Assembly (NCBI GenBank): GCA_946626535.1
Contig: CAMOUK010000033.1
Location: 1-14,435 of the forward strand
Length of the DNA stretch: 14,435 nucleotides
Direction of reading: 5' to 3'
Origin: an uncultured Caryophanales bacterium
Lineage (GTDB): Bacteria; Bacillota_I; Bacilli_A; Acholeplasmatales; Anaeroplasmataceae
The notes under the pieces were generated by a model that ran no database searches, was not told where the DNA came from, and saw only the letters and a list, made by a program, of their open reading frames with translations. Positions within the stretch are counted from its first letter, which is position 1. Each line of letters starts with the position of its first letter. A program made the translations under genes and the position numbers. Shown one piece after another: positions 6,357 through 14,435 of the stretch.

Positions 6357-7595
6357 ATGACATTATTAGCCAAAAGAAGTATCATAAAAGAAGACAAAAG
6401 TAATATTATTACACTTGGAGCGATAGCTAAGGAACAAAAAAAGAAAGATCCAGAGGTTGTTAACGCAACAATTGGAATGCTTTATGATGAAAATGAAAAG
6501 CTATTCGCTTATAAATCAGTTGATAAAGCTTTAAGCCTTTTAACAACAGATGAAAAATATGCATATGGTTCAACACCTGGCTCTAAGGAATTTCATGATG
6601 CAGTTAAAAGATGGGTATTTAGACAATATTATAATGATTTCAAGGATATTTCAGCTGTAATGGCAACACCTGGTGGAACTGGAGCTTTATCTAACACATT
6701 CGCCAATTATCTAAATGATGGTGATAAAGCATTATTACCTAATTATATGTGGGGTAATTATAAACAAGTATTATATGAAAATCATCAGGATTATATGACG
6801 TATAAGCTATTTAATGATAATGGTGGATTTAATTTAGATGATTTAAAAAGATGTATGATTGAATTAAAGAAATCTCAAGGAAGAGTCCTAGTTGTAATTA
6901 ATGATCCATGTCATAATCCTACAGGTTATTCAATGACTGAGGCTGAATGGATTCAGGTAATAGATATGATTAATGAATTATCAGCTGATGGTACACCAAT
7001 TGTATTATTACATGATATGGCATATATTGATTATTCAAAGGCTGGATTTGATTTTACAAGAAAGAACATTTCTTTATATAAAAAATTAAATGATAACGCA
7101 ATGGTTATTATGGCATTCTCAGGTTCTAAGACTCTAGCATTATATGGTATTAGACTTGGAGCACAGGTTGCAGTATCTAATAATAAAAACAATATTGATG
7201 ATTTCAATAAAGCAAATAAATTCTCAAGTAGATCTAAATGGAGTAATTCAACAAATTTAGGTATGAATTTAGTTACTAAGGTATTTGCTGATGAAACTTT
7301 AAGAGCTTCATTTGAAAAAGAATTAGAGGAATCTAGAGAAACATTAATTAAAAGAGCTAATGCTTTCCTAGAGGAATCTAAGAAATGTGGATTAAAAACA
7401 TTACCATTCGATTGTGGATTCTTCGTTACTATACCATGTGACAACCCAGAAGGAGCATATGATTATTTAGTTAAGAAGAAGATACATATTATTCCAATGG
7501 GAAATGTACTTAGAGTAACAATATCTGCAATACCTCTAAAGGATTGTATTAGATTACCAAAATTAATTAAAGAAGCAATTGATTCTTTAAAATAA
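6357..7595 (+). CDS. PLP-dependent class I aminotransferase (aspartate/aromatic type)
   Basis: A 412-aa cytoplasmic fold-type I transaminase that moves an amino group between an amino acid and a 2-oxo acid. Expected PLP residues are visible: NPTG (Asn187-Gly190), Asp220 and Tyr223 in HDMAYIDY, the Schiff-base lysine Lys258 in SGSKTLALYGIRLGA, the phosphate-binding Arg266, and the substrate-carboxylate Arg386 in NVLRVTISAIP. The N-terminal YGSTPGSKEFHDAV and VMATPGGTGA blocks are also typical. The Trp132 region (NYMWGNY) and the ALYGIRLGA segment look most like aspartate/aromatic aminotransferases, but the preferred substrate cannot be told from sequence. The start ATG 6357 has AGAGGTG five bases upstream. 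It sits alone between two terminators, so the context gives no pathway clue. Confidence 0.9.
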   Translation: MTLLAKRSIIKEDKSNIITLGAIAKEQKKKDPEVVNATIGMLYDENEKLFAYKSVDKALSLLTTDEKYAYGSTPGSKEFHDAVKRWVFRQYYNDFKDISAVMATPGGTGALSNTFANYLNDGDKALLPNYMWGNYKQVLYENHQDYMTYKLFNDNGGFNLDDLKRCMIELKKSQGRVLVVINDPCHNPTGYSMTEAEWIQVIDMINELSADGTPIVLLHDMAYIDYSKAGFDFTRKNISLYKKLNDNAMVIMAFSGSKTLALYGIRLGAQVAVSNNKNNIDDFNKANKFSSRSKWSNSTNLGMNLVTKVFADETLRASFEKELEESRETLIKRANAFLEESKKCGLKTLPFDCGFFVTIPCDNPEGAYDYLVKKKIHIIPMGNVLRVTISAIPLKDCIRLPKLIKEAIDSLK

Positions 7596-7604
7596 CAGAA
7601 AATA

Positions 7605-7633
7605 TCCGGACAAAATCCGGGCTTTTCTTGTTT
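7605..7633 (+). terminator. Short intrinsic terminator between aminotransferase and mfd
   Basis: CCGGA (7606-7610), a CAAAA loop and TCCGG (7616-7620), extended by a T-G wobble, are followed by CTTTTCTTGTTT. The stem is only five to six pairs, so termination may be partial and some mfd message could come by read-through. Confidence 0.55.
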
Positions 7634-7644
7634 ATGGAGGTTTT

Positions 7645-10600
7645 ATGAATATATTTGAATTTATAAAAACAAATCCAAAGGTAAAGACTATAATTGAAAG
7701 TGATAAATTTAGTGTTTCTGATACCTGTGATGGATTTAATATAATGCTTTTGGCATCAGATTTTATGAGTGGTAATTCCACTCTTTTTGTGGTTTTACCA
7801 TCTTTATATTTAGCTCAAAGATATTATGATTCTTTATCTAGAATATTGCCATTTGACGATGTTTTATTCTTCCCTGCAGATGAATTGGCATCAGCTGAAA
7901 TGATTTCAGCATCTGGTGATTTCTTATTTGAAAGAATTGAAACATTATATGAATTATTAACAAATAATAAAAAGCTTGTAATAATGAATATGCATGCGGC
8001 AATTAAATATGAAATGAATCCTCAAATATGGCGTGAAAGCTGCTTCAATATAAATATAAATGATGAAATTGAACCACAGGTTTTAGCTAATAAATTAATT
8101 AAGATTGGCTATACACCTGTATATCAGGTAACAAAAACTGGTGAATTTTCTAAAAGGGGCTCTATAATTGATATATTCCCTTTAGGGTATGAAGTACCAG
8201 TTAGATTAGATTTTTTTGATAATTATATTGAAACAATTAAAGAATTTGATTGTGAAACTCAAAAGAGTATAGAAAAGAAAAATAATGTATTAATATTACC
8301 TGTGAGTGAATTAATATATGATGATAATGATTATAAATTTGCAAGAACTAAAATATTAGGGTTTGAGGATAATTTTAGCTTAAGCGAAATAGAAGAGGAT
8401 ATATATAAAAAAGATTTATCAAATTTAATGATGCATAAATCATTAGATACATTATCTAGATATTTATCATTCTTTGATGAATCTAAAACTAATATATTTG
8501 ATTTTGTTGAAAATAAAAGAATATATTTAATTGATCCTAAGAAATCTTATGATGTATATCAAAGATTAGAATTAGATCTAGATGAATATTGTGGTAGAAT
8601 AGGTGGCTATTCTATAACAAAAATGGAAAATTTTATCAATTTTAAGGAAATTGAGAAAAAAGGAAATATCATAATTGAGGGCTTATCTGGAATTGGTGAT
8701 GCTAATTTAAGTGTAGTAGCAACTGAAATTGATCCATATCATGCTAATCAAAAGAATATTTTAAATGATTTCTCTACATATAGATTTAAGAAATTTATTA
8801 TTGCTATAACAAATAAGGATAGATTAAAAAGATTAGTAGATTATTTAGACGAAAATGGAATAATAGTAAGAAAGATAAATGATTTTTCTAATATAAAGGA
8901 AGGCATTATTTATTCATATGATAATTATTTACCTTCATTTAATATGAAAAAGGATGATTTAGTTATCATCAATGAGCATGATATATTTGATATAGATTAT
9001 CATGCTACTAAAGCTAGATATAAATCAATTTATAAAAATGCTAGAAAAATATCTAATTATGATGAGCTTGAAATTGGTGATTATGTAGTTCATTATGATT
9101 ATGGTATTGGTATTTATTCTGGTATTGTCACATTAGATAATACAGGAATCAAAAGAGATTTTATACATGTAAGCTATAAGAATAATTCAGCATTATATAT
9201 ACCACTTGAAAAAATAAATGATTTATCTAAATATGCATCTAAGGATACTGAGGGTGTAGAAATTCATGAAATAGGTGGTACAGCTTGGGCTAGAACTAAG
9301 GCTAGAGTTAAAAAGAGATTACATGATATATCTGATAAATTAATAAAGCTATATGCACAGCGTAAGCAATCTGAAGGATTTAAATTTCCACCAGATTCTG
9401 AAGAACAAATTCAATTTGAGAATGAATTCGAGTATGAATTAACACCAGACCAATCAAAGGCTATTAGAGATATAAAAAGAGACATGGAATCTAATAGACC
9501 AATGGATAGATTGGTTTGTGGAGATGTAGGATATGGTAAAACTGAGGTGGCATTAAGAGCAGCATTTAAGGCTGTGTATGGTGGAAAGCAGGTTTCTGTT
9601 TTAGCACCTACAACGATTTTAGCAAGACAGCACTATTTAACATTTAAAAATAGAATGGAAAAATATGGTATTAGAGTTGAATTATTATCTAGATTTGTTT
9701 CTAGAAAGAAGCAAACTGAGGTAATAGCTGATACACTTAAGGGTTCTGTTGATGTTTTAATTGGTACACATAGAATATTATCTGATGAGGTTAAATTTAA
9801 GGATTTAGGATTGTTAATAGTTGATGAGGAACAAAGATTTGGTGTTACTCATAAAGAAAAGATAAAGGAATTAAAGGTTAATGTGGATTGTATAACATTA
9901 TCTGCAACACCTATTCCAAGAACACTTCAAATGTCAGTTATGGGTCTTAAGGATTTATCGATGATTGAAACACCACCTAAAAATAGATATCCAATTCAAA
10001 CCTATGTTACTGAAAGAAATGATAGAATTATAGCTGATGCAATTAAACGTGAAATGACACGTGGTGGACAAGTCTTTTATTTGTACAATTGGACTGATTC
10101 AATTGAGGATGAGGCAGCTAAAATAAAATCATTAGTACCTGATGCAAGAATTTGTGTTGGTCATGGAAAGCTATCAAAGGATAAGCTTGAGGATGTTATT
10201 ACTGATTTTATTGATAAAAAATATGATGTATTAATTTGTACGACTATAATTGAAACTGGTATTGATATTCCTGATACCAATACATTAATAATACATGATG
10301 CAGATAGATTAGGCTTATCTCAAATGTATCAAATAAGAGGTAGAGTCGGAAGATCAAATAAAATTGCATATGCGTATTTAATGTATGAACCAAGAAAGAT
10401 ATTAACTAAGGAAGCAGAAAAGAGACTAGAGACTATTAAAGAATTTAATGAATTAGGCTCTGGTTTTAGAATTGCAATGCGAGATTTATCTATAAGAGGC
10501 TCTGGAGATTTATTAGGTGAAGAGCAATCAGGATTTGTAGAATCAGTTGGAATTGATATGTATTTAAAAATATTAGATGAAGAAATTAATAATGGTGGTG

Positions 10601-11082
10601 TAACAAGAGAACCTAAGAAGATTGATTCTTCGATTACAGCACCACTTGTATCTAGAACAATTGATTCGGCTTATATTGAAACTGATGACATGAGAATTAA
10701 AATACATAAGCGTATAAATAAGATTAAATCATATGAGGAAGCTAATAAATTAATATCTGAACTACAGGATAGATTCGGTGAAGTGCCTAATGATTTATTG
10801 TTATATATTTATGAAAAAACAATGGATAATTATTGTGAGAAGTTAGATATTAAGAGAATAGATAGATCTAATAAAGCTAGTTTAATATTCTATTTTAGTA
10901 AAGAAAAATCAGAACAATTAGATGGAAGTAAATTATTTGATGCCCTTCCTGAGGATAATATGATTAGACTTGGATATAGTAAGCAAAGAGAAATATATGT
11001 AACTTTATTTGGACTAAATATGAATAAAGAAAATGCTCTAAAATCAATATGTGAGTTTTTTGACAGAATAAGTGCAAATTAA
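7645..11082 (+). CDS. mfd: Transcription-repair coupling factor Mfd
   Basis: A 1145-aa DNA translocase that removes RNA polymerase stalled at lesions and recruits UvrA for nucleotide excision repair. The N-terminal UvrB-homology module (about 1-330) keeps GEFSKRGSIIDIFP but has no Walker A motif, as is normal for Mfd. The RNA-polymerase interaction (CarD-like) domain lies near 476-530 (EIGDYVVHYDYGIGIYSGIV). The RecG-like motor follows: TPDQSKAI, Walker A GDVGYGKTE near 626-634, the DEEQRFG box near 727-733, SATPIPRTL, and QMYQIRGRVGRSNK near 892-905. The TRG-like region (about 925-985) contains GSGFRIAMRDLSIRGSGDLLG, and the C-terminal UvrA-masking domain fills about 1010-1145. The length is typical (about 1150). 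TGGAGG at 7635-7640 precedes ATG 7645 by four bases. The pth gene, a common upstream neighbour in Bacillus, is not present here. Confidence 0.98.
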   Translation: MNIFEFIKTNPKVKTIIESDKFSVSDTCDGFNIMLLASDFMSGNSTLFVVLPSLYLAQRYYDSLSRILPFDDVLFFPADELASAEMISASGDFLFERIETLYELLTNNKKLVIMNMHAAIKYEMNPQIWRESCFNININDEIEPQVLANKLIKIGYTPVYQVTKTGEFSKRGSIIDIFPLGYEVPVRLDFFDNYIETIKEFDCETQKSIEKKNNVLILPVSELIYDDNDYKFARTKILGFEDNFSLSEIEEDIYKKDLSNLMMHKSLDTLSRYLSFFDESKTNIFDFVENKRIYLIDPKKSYDVYQRLELDLDEYCGRIGGYSITKMENFINFKEIEKKGNIIIEGLSGIGDANLSVVATEIDPYHANQKNILNDFSTYRFKKFIIAITNKDRLKRLVDYLDENGIIVRKINDFSNIKEGIIYSYDNYLPSFNMKKDDLVIINEHDIFDIDYHATKARYKSIYKNARKISNYDELEIGDYVVHYDYGIGIYSGIVTLDNTGIKRDFIHVSYKNNSALYIPLEKINDLSKYASKDTEGVEIHEIGGTAWARTKARVKKRLHDISDKLIKLYAQRKQSEGFKFPPDSEEQIQFENEFEYELTPDQSKAIRDIKRDMESNRPMDRLVCGDVGYGKTEVALRAAFKAVYGGKQVSVLAPTTILARQHYLTFKNRMEKYGIRVELLSRFVSRKKQTEVIADTLKGSVDVLIGTHRILSDEVKFKDLGLLIVDEEQRFGVTHKEKIKELKVNVDCITLSATPIPRTLQMSVMGLKDLSMIETPPKNRYPIQTYVTERNDRIIADAIKREMTRGGQVFYLYNWTDSIEDEAAKIKSLVPDARICVGHGKLSKDKLEDVITDFIDKKYDVLICTTIIETGIDIPDTNTLIIHDADRLGLSQMYQIRGRVGRSNKIAYAYLMYEPRKILTKEAEKRLETIKEFNELGSGFRIAMRDLSIRGSGDLLGEEQSGFVESVGIDMYLKILDEEINNGGVTREPKKIDSSITAPLVSRTIDSAYIETDDMRIKIHKRINKIKSYEEANKLISELQDRFGEVPNDLLLYIYEKTMDNYCEKLDIKRIDRSNKASLIFYFSKEKSEQLDGSKLFDALPEDNMIRLGYSKQREIYVTLFGLNMNKENALKSICEFFDRISAN

Positions 11083-11096
11083 TCCATTTAGGTTTC

Positions 11097-11125
11097 TTTA
11101 CAATTTTTTTAAATAAGGTTATAAT
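11097..11125 (+). promoter_or_regulatory. Strong sigma-A-type promoter of the DUF2188 gene
   Basis: TTTACA (11097-11102) and a perfect TATAAT (11120-11125) are 17 bases apart, in the 80-base gap after mfd. Transcription would begin near 11132, giving a leader of about 31 nt ending in a CGGAGGA ribosome binding site. No clear terminator follows mfd, so some read-through may also reach this gene. Confidence 0.82.
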
Positions 11126-11162
11126 TTTAATAAAGATAAAATCGAAAAACGGAGGACTATTT

Positions 11163-11765
11163 ATGGCTACAACTACAAAAAAGCCTGCACAGGCAACAAA
11201 GAAAGATAATACAGCACCAGCAAAGAAGGCTCCTGCTAAACAAGCTACAGTACAAGTTAAAACAGAAAAGCATACTCCTGTTGTTATAGCACCAAAGGCT
11301 AAGGAGGCTCCTGCAAAGGCAGCTCCAAAGAAACCAGCTCCTACACCAGTTATGGCATCTGCCCCAACTAAGAATACTGCAGCTGATGTTAAAGCTAGAA
11401 AGGCTGAAGCACCAAAGACTAAGGAAGCTCCTACAAAGGCAGCTCCAAAAGCTAAAGAAGCACCTGCTAAAGAAGCACCTGCTAAAGCAGCTCCTGCAAA
11501 GAAGGTTGAAACTCCAGCTAAGAAGCAAGAGGCACCAAAGACAGCAGCAAAGACAACTTCAACAGGAAAGACAGCATATCATGTTTCTAAACGTGATAAT
11601 GATGGTAGAGAATGGAAAGTATTCATCCAAGGTTCTGATAAGGTAATTAAATTATTCAAGACTCAAGCAGAAGCATTAGATTATGCAAAGAGCTTAGCTA
11701 AGAACAAGGATGATGGAAGCTATGTAATTTTACATGGTTTAGATGGAAAGATTAGAAGATTCTAA
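11163..11765 (+). CDS. Histone H1-like Lys/Ala/Pro-rich protein with C-terminal DUF2188-like domain
   Basis: A 200-aa protein, very basic at the front. Residues 1-136 are low-complexity Ala, Lys, Pro and Glu with repeated K(E/A)APAK-type units, resembling eukaryotic H1 tails and the C-terminal tails of some bacterial nucleoid proteins. Residues about 138-199 match my memory of DUF2188: YHVSKRDNDGREWKVF, then FKTQAEALDYAKSLA and ending VILHGLDGKIRRF. DUF2188 has no established biochemical role that I know of. No signal peptide or membrane segment is visible, so it is probably cytoplasmic; nucleic-acid or nucleoid binding through the tail is an inference. The start ATG 11163 has GGAGG seven bases upstream. 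It has its own strong promoter and terminator, suggesting an abundant product. The repeat DNA is richer in G and C than its surroundings and contains near-identical blocks. Confidence 0.8.
   Translation: MATTTKKPAQATKKDNTAPAKKAPAKQATVQVKTEKHTPVVIAPKAKEAPAKAAPKKPAPTPVMASAPTKNTAADVKARKAEAPKTKEAPTKAAPKAKEAPAKEAPAKAAPAKKVETPAKKQEAPKTAAKTTSTGKTAYHVSKRDNDGREWKVFIQGSDKVIKLFKTQAEALDYAKSLAKNKDDGSYVILHGLDGKIRRF
11291..11330 (+). repeat. 40-bp direct repeat, copy 1 (inside the H1-like tail)
   Basis: This block matches 11411-11450 at 36 of 40 bases, exactly 120 bases away and in the same reading frame. All four differences are G here against A there. It encodes an APKAKEAPAKAAPK-type segment. Confidence 0.85.
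11411..11450 (+). repeat. 40-bp direct repeat, copy 2 (inside the H1-like tail)
   Basis: The second copy of the block at 11291-11330, encoding an APKTKEAPTKAAPK-type segment. The in-frame 120-base offset fits expansion of the tail by internal duplication. Confidence 0.85.
11451..11495 (+). repeat. 15-bp tandem repeat, three units
   Basis: GCTAAAGAAGCACCT occurs twice in perfect tandem (11451-11465, 11466-11480). A third unit (11481-11495) differs at two bases. The units encode AKEAP, AKEAP and AKAAP; gain or loss of one would change the protein by five residues without a frameshift. Confidence 0.9.
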
Positions 11766-11779
11766 TAAATAATTATTTG

Positions 11780-11806
11780 AAGAGCGCACGAGCGCTCTTT
11801 TTATTT
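11780..11806 (+). terminator. Intrinsic terminator after the DUF2188 gene
   Basis: An 8-bp perfect stem (AAGAGCGC at 11780-11787, GCGCTCTT at 11792-11799) with an ACGA loop is followed by a T-rich tail. It insulates this gene from the S10 operon. Confidence 0.92.
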
Positions 11807-11852
11807 ATATATAATAGGATAAAAAATAATAAAAAAATTTTAAAAATTTATC

Positions 11853-11881
11853 TTGCATATTGTGATATTTTTAGATATAAT
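11853..11881 (+). promoter_or_regulatory. Sigma-A-type promoter of the S10 ribosomal operon
   Basis: TTGCAT (11853-11858) and a perfect TATAAT (11876-11881) are 17 bases apart. A long A/T tract (11820-11850) immediately upstream looks like an UP element. Transcription would start near 11888. Confidence 0.82.
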
Positions 11882-11887
11882 TAAAAA

Positions 11888-12005
11888 GGCTCTATATCGA
11901 GCAAGAAGTGGCTGTGAAGTGGAAGGTTGCCGACACACGGATTGCCGTTGTCATACGTGTTGGGTTTTTCCATGGAGCAAGTCTATACGACGATTATAGG
12001 CGAAA
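11888..12005 (+). promoter_or_regulatory. Structured 5' leader of the S10 operon (candidate ribosomal protein leader)
   Basis: About 130 nt of non-coding, less AT-rich sequence separate the promoter from rpsJ. Visible pairings are: GCTC (11889-11892) with GAGC (11899-11902); GACACACGG (11932-11940) with CCGTTGTC (11945-11952), leaving one bulged C; GTGGAA (11919-11924) with TTCCAT (11968-11973) closing that arm; and CTATA (11983-11987) with TATAG (11995-11999) just before the ribosome binding site. GAGCAAG occurs twice (11899-11905, 11975-11981), as does GAAGTGG (11905-11911, 11916-11922), so alternative folds are possible. S10 operons in other bacteria are controlled by L4 binding their leader; that this leader does the same is an inference. 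Confidence 0.65.
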
Positions 12006-12018
12006 GGAGTAATTAAAA

Positions 12019-12327
12019 ATGGCAAAAGAAAAAATCAAAATTCGTTTAAAATCTTATGATCACAGATTACTTGACTTATCAGCAAAGAAGATTGTTGATT
12101 CAGTTAAGAAGGCTGGTTCAGTAGTTAATGGTCCAATTCCACTACCTACAGAAAAGGAGATCTTCACTATCTTACGTTCTCCTCATGTTAACAAGGATTC
12201 AAGAGAACAATTCGAAAGAAGAACTCATAAGAGATTAATCGAAATCGTAGATCCAAATCCTGCGACAATTGATGCTTTAATGCACATTGATCTACCTTCT
12301 GGTGTAGATATCGTATTAAAGAAGTAA
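12019..12327 (+). CDS. rpsJ: 30S ribosomal protein S10
   Basis: A 102-aa small-subunit protein that also serves as the NusE transcription antitermination factor. Full-length and colinear with the family: [14 protein letters not shown] at the start, [37 protein letters not shown] in the middle and a C-terminal SGVDIVLKK. It is the first gene of the S10 operon, preceded by AAAGGAG at 12003-12009, nine bases from ATG 12019, which follows the leader hairpin at 11983-11999. Confidence 0.98.
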   Translation: MAKEKIKIRLKSYDHRLLDLSAKKIVDSVKKAGSVVNGPIPLPTEKEIFTILRSPHVNKDSREQFERRTHKRLIEIVDPNPATIDALMHIDLPSGVDIVLKK

Positions 12328-12362
12328 TTAAAAAAATAATTTAAGAAAAGAGGAAATTTCAA

Positions 12363-13007
12363 ATGGCTAAGGGAATCTTAGGTAGAAAATTGGGTATGAC
12401 TCAAATTTTCGATGCAGCTGGTAATTTAGTTCCAGTTACTATCGTTGATTGTTCTGAAAATGTAGTATTACAACAAAAGACAGTTGAAAACGATGGTTAT
12501 GTTGCTGTTCAAGTTGGTGCTTCAAATAAGAAAGAAGCTTTATCTAACAAGCCTGAACAGGGTCATGTTGCAAAGGCAAACACTGCTCCTAAGCGCTTCA
12601 TCAGAGAATTCAGATTCTCAGAAGCACAAGGAAATGAGTTAGCTTCTTACAATGTAGGCCAAGAAATTAAAGTAGATATTTTTGCAGCTGGTGACGTAGT
12701 TGACGTTACTGGTACTTCAAAGGGTAAAGGTTTCGCTGGTACAATCAAGCGTTACAATCACCATGTATTAAGAATGAGCCATGGTACATCAGCATGTCAT
12801 CGTATCGTTGGTTCAATGGGAGCTATCAAAGGTAATATGAAGGGTAAGAAAATGCCAGGTCATATGGGTAATGTAAAAGTAACTTTACAAAACCTAACAA
12901 TCGCTAAGGTAGATTCTGAAAGACAATTAATCTTAGTTCGTGGTAATGTACCAGGACCTAAAAAAGGATTCGTTGTAATCAAAACTGCAGTTAAGGCTGC
13001 AAAGTAA
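12363..13007 (+). CDS. rplC: 50S ribosomal protein L3
   Basis: A 214-aa large-subunit protein near the peptidyl transferase centre and needed early in 23S rRNA assembly. It opens with the classic [20 protein letters not shown] and carries the [17 protein letters not shown] and [10 protein letters not shown] blocks of the extended loop. In the loop the usual RPGSMG is RIVGSMG here. It lies 35 bases after rpsJ with an AGAGGA site at 12349-12354, in standard operon order. Confidence 0.98.
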   Translation: MAKGILGRKLGMTQIFDAAGNLVPVTIVDCSENVVLQQKTVENDGYVAVQVGASNKKEALSNKPEQGHVAKANTAPKRFIREFRFSEAQGNELASYNVGQEIKVDIFAAGDVVDVTGTSKGKGFAGTIKRYNHHVLRMSHGTSACHRIVGSMGAIKGNMKGKKMPGHMGNVKVTLQNLTIAKVDSERQLILVRGNVPGPKKGFVVIKTAVKAAK

Positions 13008-13035
13008 TATATAGTATAAGGAAAGGAGTTTAATT

Positions 13036-13665
13036 ATGCCAACAATCGCATTATTAAATCAATCTGGAGAAAAGATTAAAGATTTAGACTTAAGCAAAGA
13101 AGTATTTGCTGTTGAATTAAATCAACAAGTAATTTATGATGTGGTTAACCAACAAAGAGCTGCTATGAGACAAGGTACTCATGATACTAAGGGTCGTAGC
13201 GAAGTTCGTGGTGGTGGCCGTAAGCCATGGAGACAAAAAGGAACTGGACGTGCTCGTCAAGGTTCAATCCGTGCACCTCAATGGGTTGGTGGTGGAACAG
13301 TATTTGGTCCTACACCAAGAAGCTATGCCTTCAAGTTAAATAAGAAGGTTAGAGCATTAGCAATGAGAAATGTTTTAACTTATAAACTAAATGAAAACAA
13401 AATGGTAGCTGTTGATACAATCGTATTAGATAGCTTCAAGACAAAAGAATTCGTTAAGGTTTTAAATAACCTAAAGGTAGAAGGTAAGACAATGGTTTTA
13501 GTTTCACCTGAAGAATTAACAGAAACTTTAAATGTTTCAGCAAGAAATATTGAAGGTGTATTTGTTACACCTGTAGATAATGCATCTGTTTATGAAATTC
13601 TTACATTCAAGAATTTAGTATTAACAGAAGCTGCTGTTAAGTACTTTGAGAAGGAGTTGAACTAA
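13036..13665 (+). CDS. rplD: 50S ribosomal protein L4
   Basis: A 209-aa protein whose extended loop reaches the ribosomal exit tunnel; in several bacteria it also represses its own S10 operon by binding the leader. The conserved loop reads [19 protein letters not shown], followed by [13 protein letters not shown], around residues 55-95. It has a strong AAAGGAG site at 13022-13028, seven bases from ATG 13036. As the putative autoregulator it is the natural candidate ligand of the leader at 11888-12005. Confidence 0.98.
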   Translation: MPTIALLNQSGEKIKDLDLSKEVFAVELNQQVIYDVVNQQRAAMRQGTHDTKGRSEVRGGGRKPWRQKGTGRARQGSIRAPQWVGGGTVFGPTPRSYAFKLNKKVRALAMRNVLTYKLNENKMVAVDTIVLDSFKTKEFVKVLNNLKVEGKTMVLVSPEELTETLNVSARNIEGVFVTPVDNASVYEILTFKNLVLTEAAVKYFEKELN

Positions 13666-13666
13666 T

Positions 13667-13954
13667 ATGACTAAAGCATTTGATATTATTCAAGGCCCAA
13701 TTATTACTGAAAAGACAATGGGTTTAAAAGAAAACTTCAATAAGTATACTTTCAAGGTTGCTAAATCAGCAAACAAAATTGAAATTAAAAACGCAGTAGA
13801 AGAAATTTTCAAGGTAAAAGTTCTTAGTGTTAACACTATTAACGTATTACCTAAGCGTGCAAGAGTTGGTCAACATGTTGGTTTCAAGCCAGCATATAAG
13901 AAAGCTATCGTTGAGTTAGCTAAGGACAACAAGATCGACGCTTTCGAGATCTAA
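13667..13954 (+). CDS. rplW: 50S ribosomal protein L23
   Basis: A 95-aa protein at the exit-tunnel opening, where trigger factor and the signal recognition particle dock. It contains the family's [11 protein letters not shown] near residues 11-21, the [30 protein letters not shown] core and a C-terminal KKAIVELA. The ATG lies one base after the rplD stop, and its ribosome binding site (AAGGAG, 13651-13656) is inside the end of rplD, so translation of the two is probably coupled. Confidence 0.98.
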   Translation: MTKAFDIIQGPIITEKTMGLKENFNKYTFKVAKSANKIEIKNAVEEIFKVKVLSVNTINVLPKRARVGQHVGFKPAYKKAIVELAKDNKIDAFEI

Positions 13955-13972
13955 TAGGAGGAATTATTAACT

Positions 13973-14435
13973 ATGGCAGTTAGAAAATATAAGCCAACAT
14001 CAAATGGTAGAAGAAACATGTCAGTTTTAACATTTGATGAAATTACAACTGATACTCCTGAAAAGTCATTATTAGCACCTAAGAATTCAAAAGCAGGTCG
14101 TAATAATACTGGACGTATCACTGTTCGTCATCAAGGCGGTGGCGTTAAGCAAAAATATAGAATTATTGACTTCAAGAGAAATAAGGATGGTATTCCTGCA
14201 ACTGTTAAGTCAATCGAATATGATCCAAATAGAAGTGCAAATATCGCATTATTAGTATATGCTGATGGTGAAAAGAGATACATTCTTGCTCCTAAGGGAT
14301 TAACTGTAGGAACAAAACTTATTTCTGGTGCTGACGCAGATATTAAGGTTGGTAATGCATTACCAATCGTTGCAATTCCTGTTGGTTCATTAATCCACAA
14401 TATTGAGTTACATCCTGGTAAGGGTGGACAATTAG
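13973..14435 (+). CDS. rplB: 50S ribosomal protein L2 (partial, runs off the window)
   Basis: The first 154 residues of L2, a 23S rRNA-binding protein needed for subunit joining and peptidyl transfer; the remaining roughly 120 residues, including the catalytic-centre His region, lie beyond the window. The visible part begins [17 protein letters not shown] and includes [20 protein letters not shown] and [12 protein letters not shown]. The TAG formed by the last three bases is out of frame, so the frame is still open. AGGAGGA at 13956-13962 is ten bases before ATG 13973. It is the fifth gene of the S10 operon. Confidence 0.97.
   Translation, partial: MAVRKYKPTSNGRRNMSVLTFDEITTDTPEKSLLAPKNSKAGRNNTGRITVRHQGGGVKQKYRIIDFKRNKDGIPATVKSIEYDPNRSANIALLVYADGEKRYILAPKGLTVGTKLISGADADIKVGNALPIVAIPVGSLIHNIELHPGKGGQL

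Noticed and set aside
11157..11646. Open frames on the opposite strand and in another forward frame across the H1-like gene
   Set aside because: They are by-products of the Lys/Ala/Pro repeat codons: one reads Cys/Ser/Leu-rich and the other Lys/Leu/Gln-rich, neither has a ribosome binding site, and the 200-aa frame has a promoter, ribosome binding site, recognised domain and terminator.
11149..11766. Higher G+C in the repeat gene as a sign of horizontal transfer
   Set aside because: The shift is explained by the Ala/Pro/Lys content of the tail; the C-terminal domain has the same codon use as neighbouring genes, and no mobile-element remnants flank it.
14131..14400. Minus-strand open frame near the end of the window
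   Set aside because: It is antisense to a clearly recognisable L2 gene whose frame runs off the window edge, and it has no ribosome binding site.

Overview
The window is AT-rich DNA from a low-GC Gram-positive-type bacterium (Bacillota, possibly near the Erysipelotrichales or the walled relatives of the Mollicutes). This rests on base composition, strong AGGAGG-like ribosome binding sites, HrcA/CIRCE-type heat-shock control, a classic S10-operon order, and cardiolipin synthase and Mfd sequences of Firmicutes type. UGA is used as a stop (second kinase gene, 2826-2828), so the code is standard and this is not a UGA=Trp mycoplasma. Every gene is on the + strand. The exact taxon cannot be fixed from the sequence alone.

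Layout. Positions 1-51 are probably the last codons of an upstream gene. Positions 67-3458 hold a tightly coupled signalling operon: a 7TM-type membrane sensor whose kinase half is degenerate, a second membrane histidine kinase that keeps the phospho-acceptor His and an ATPase-like domain, and a NarL/LuxR-type response regulator, closed by a terminator. Positions 3518-5202 are a self-contained cardiolipin synthase unit with a clear promoter, a TTG start and a terminator. Positions 5252-6289 are a heat-shock unit: two different Hsp20 genes behind one promoter flanked by two CIRCE-like operators exactly 52 bp apart. Positions 6357-7595 encode a class I PLP aminotransferase. Positions 7645-11082 encode the transcription-repair coupling factor Mfd. 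Positions 11097-11806 are a single-gene unit for a histone-H1-like Lys/Ala/Pro-rich protein ending in a DUF2188-like domain. From 11853 to the end is the start of the S10 ribosomal protein operon (rpsJ, rplC, rplD, rplW, rplB partial) with a good promoter and a roughly 130-nt structured leader.

How the parts relate. These are independent transcription units, mostly housekeeping, separated by promoters and intrinsic terminators. No mobile element, CRISPR array, tRNA or rRNA was seen. No gene-free stretch exceeds 300 bases; the longest is 11766-12018, which holds a terminator, a promoter and the S10 leader. The least ordinary parts are the pseudokinase-kinase-regulator trio, the doubled CIRCE control of the Hsp20 pair, the H1-tail/DUF2188 protein with recent-looking internal repeats, and the S10 leader with competing pairings.
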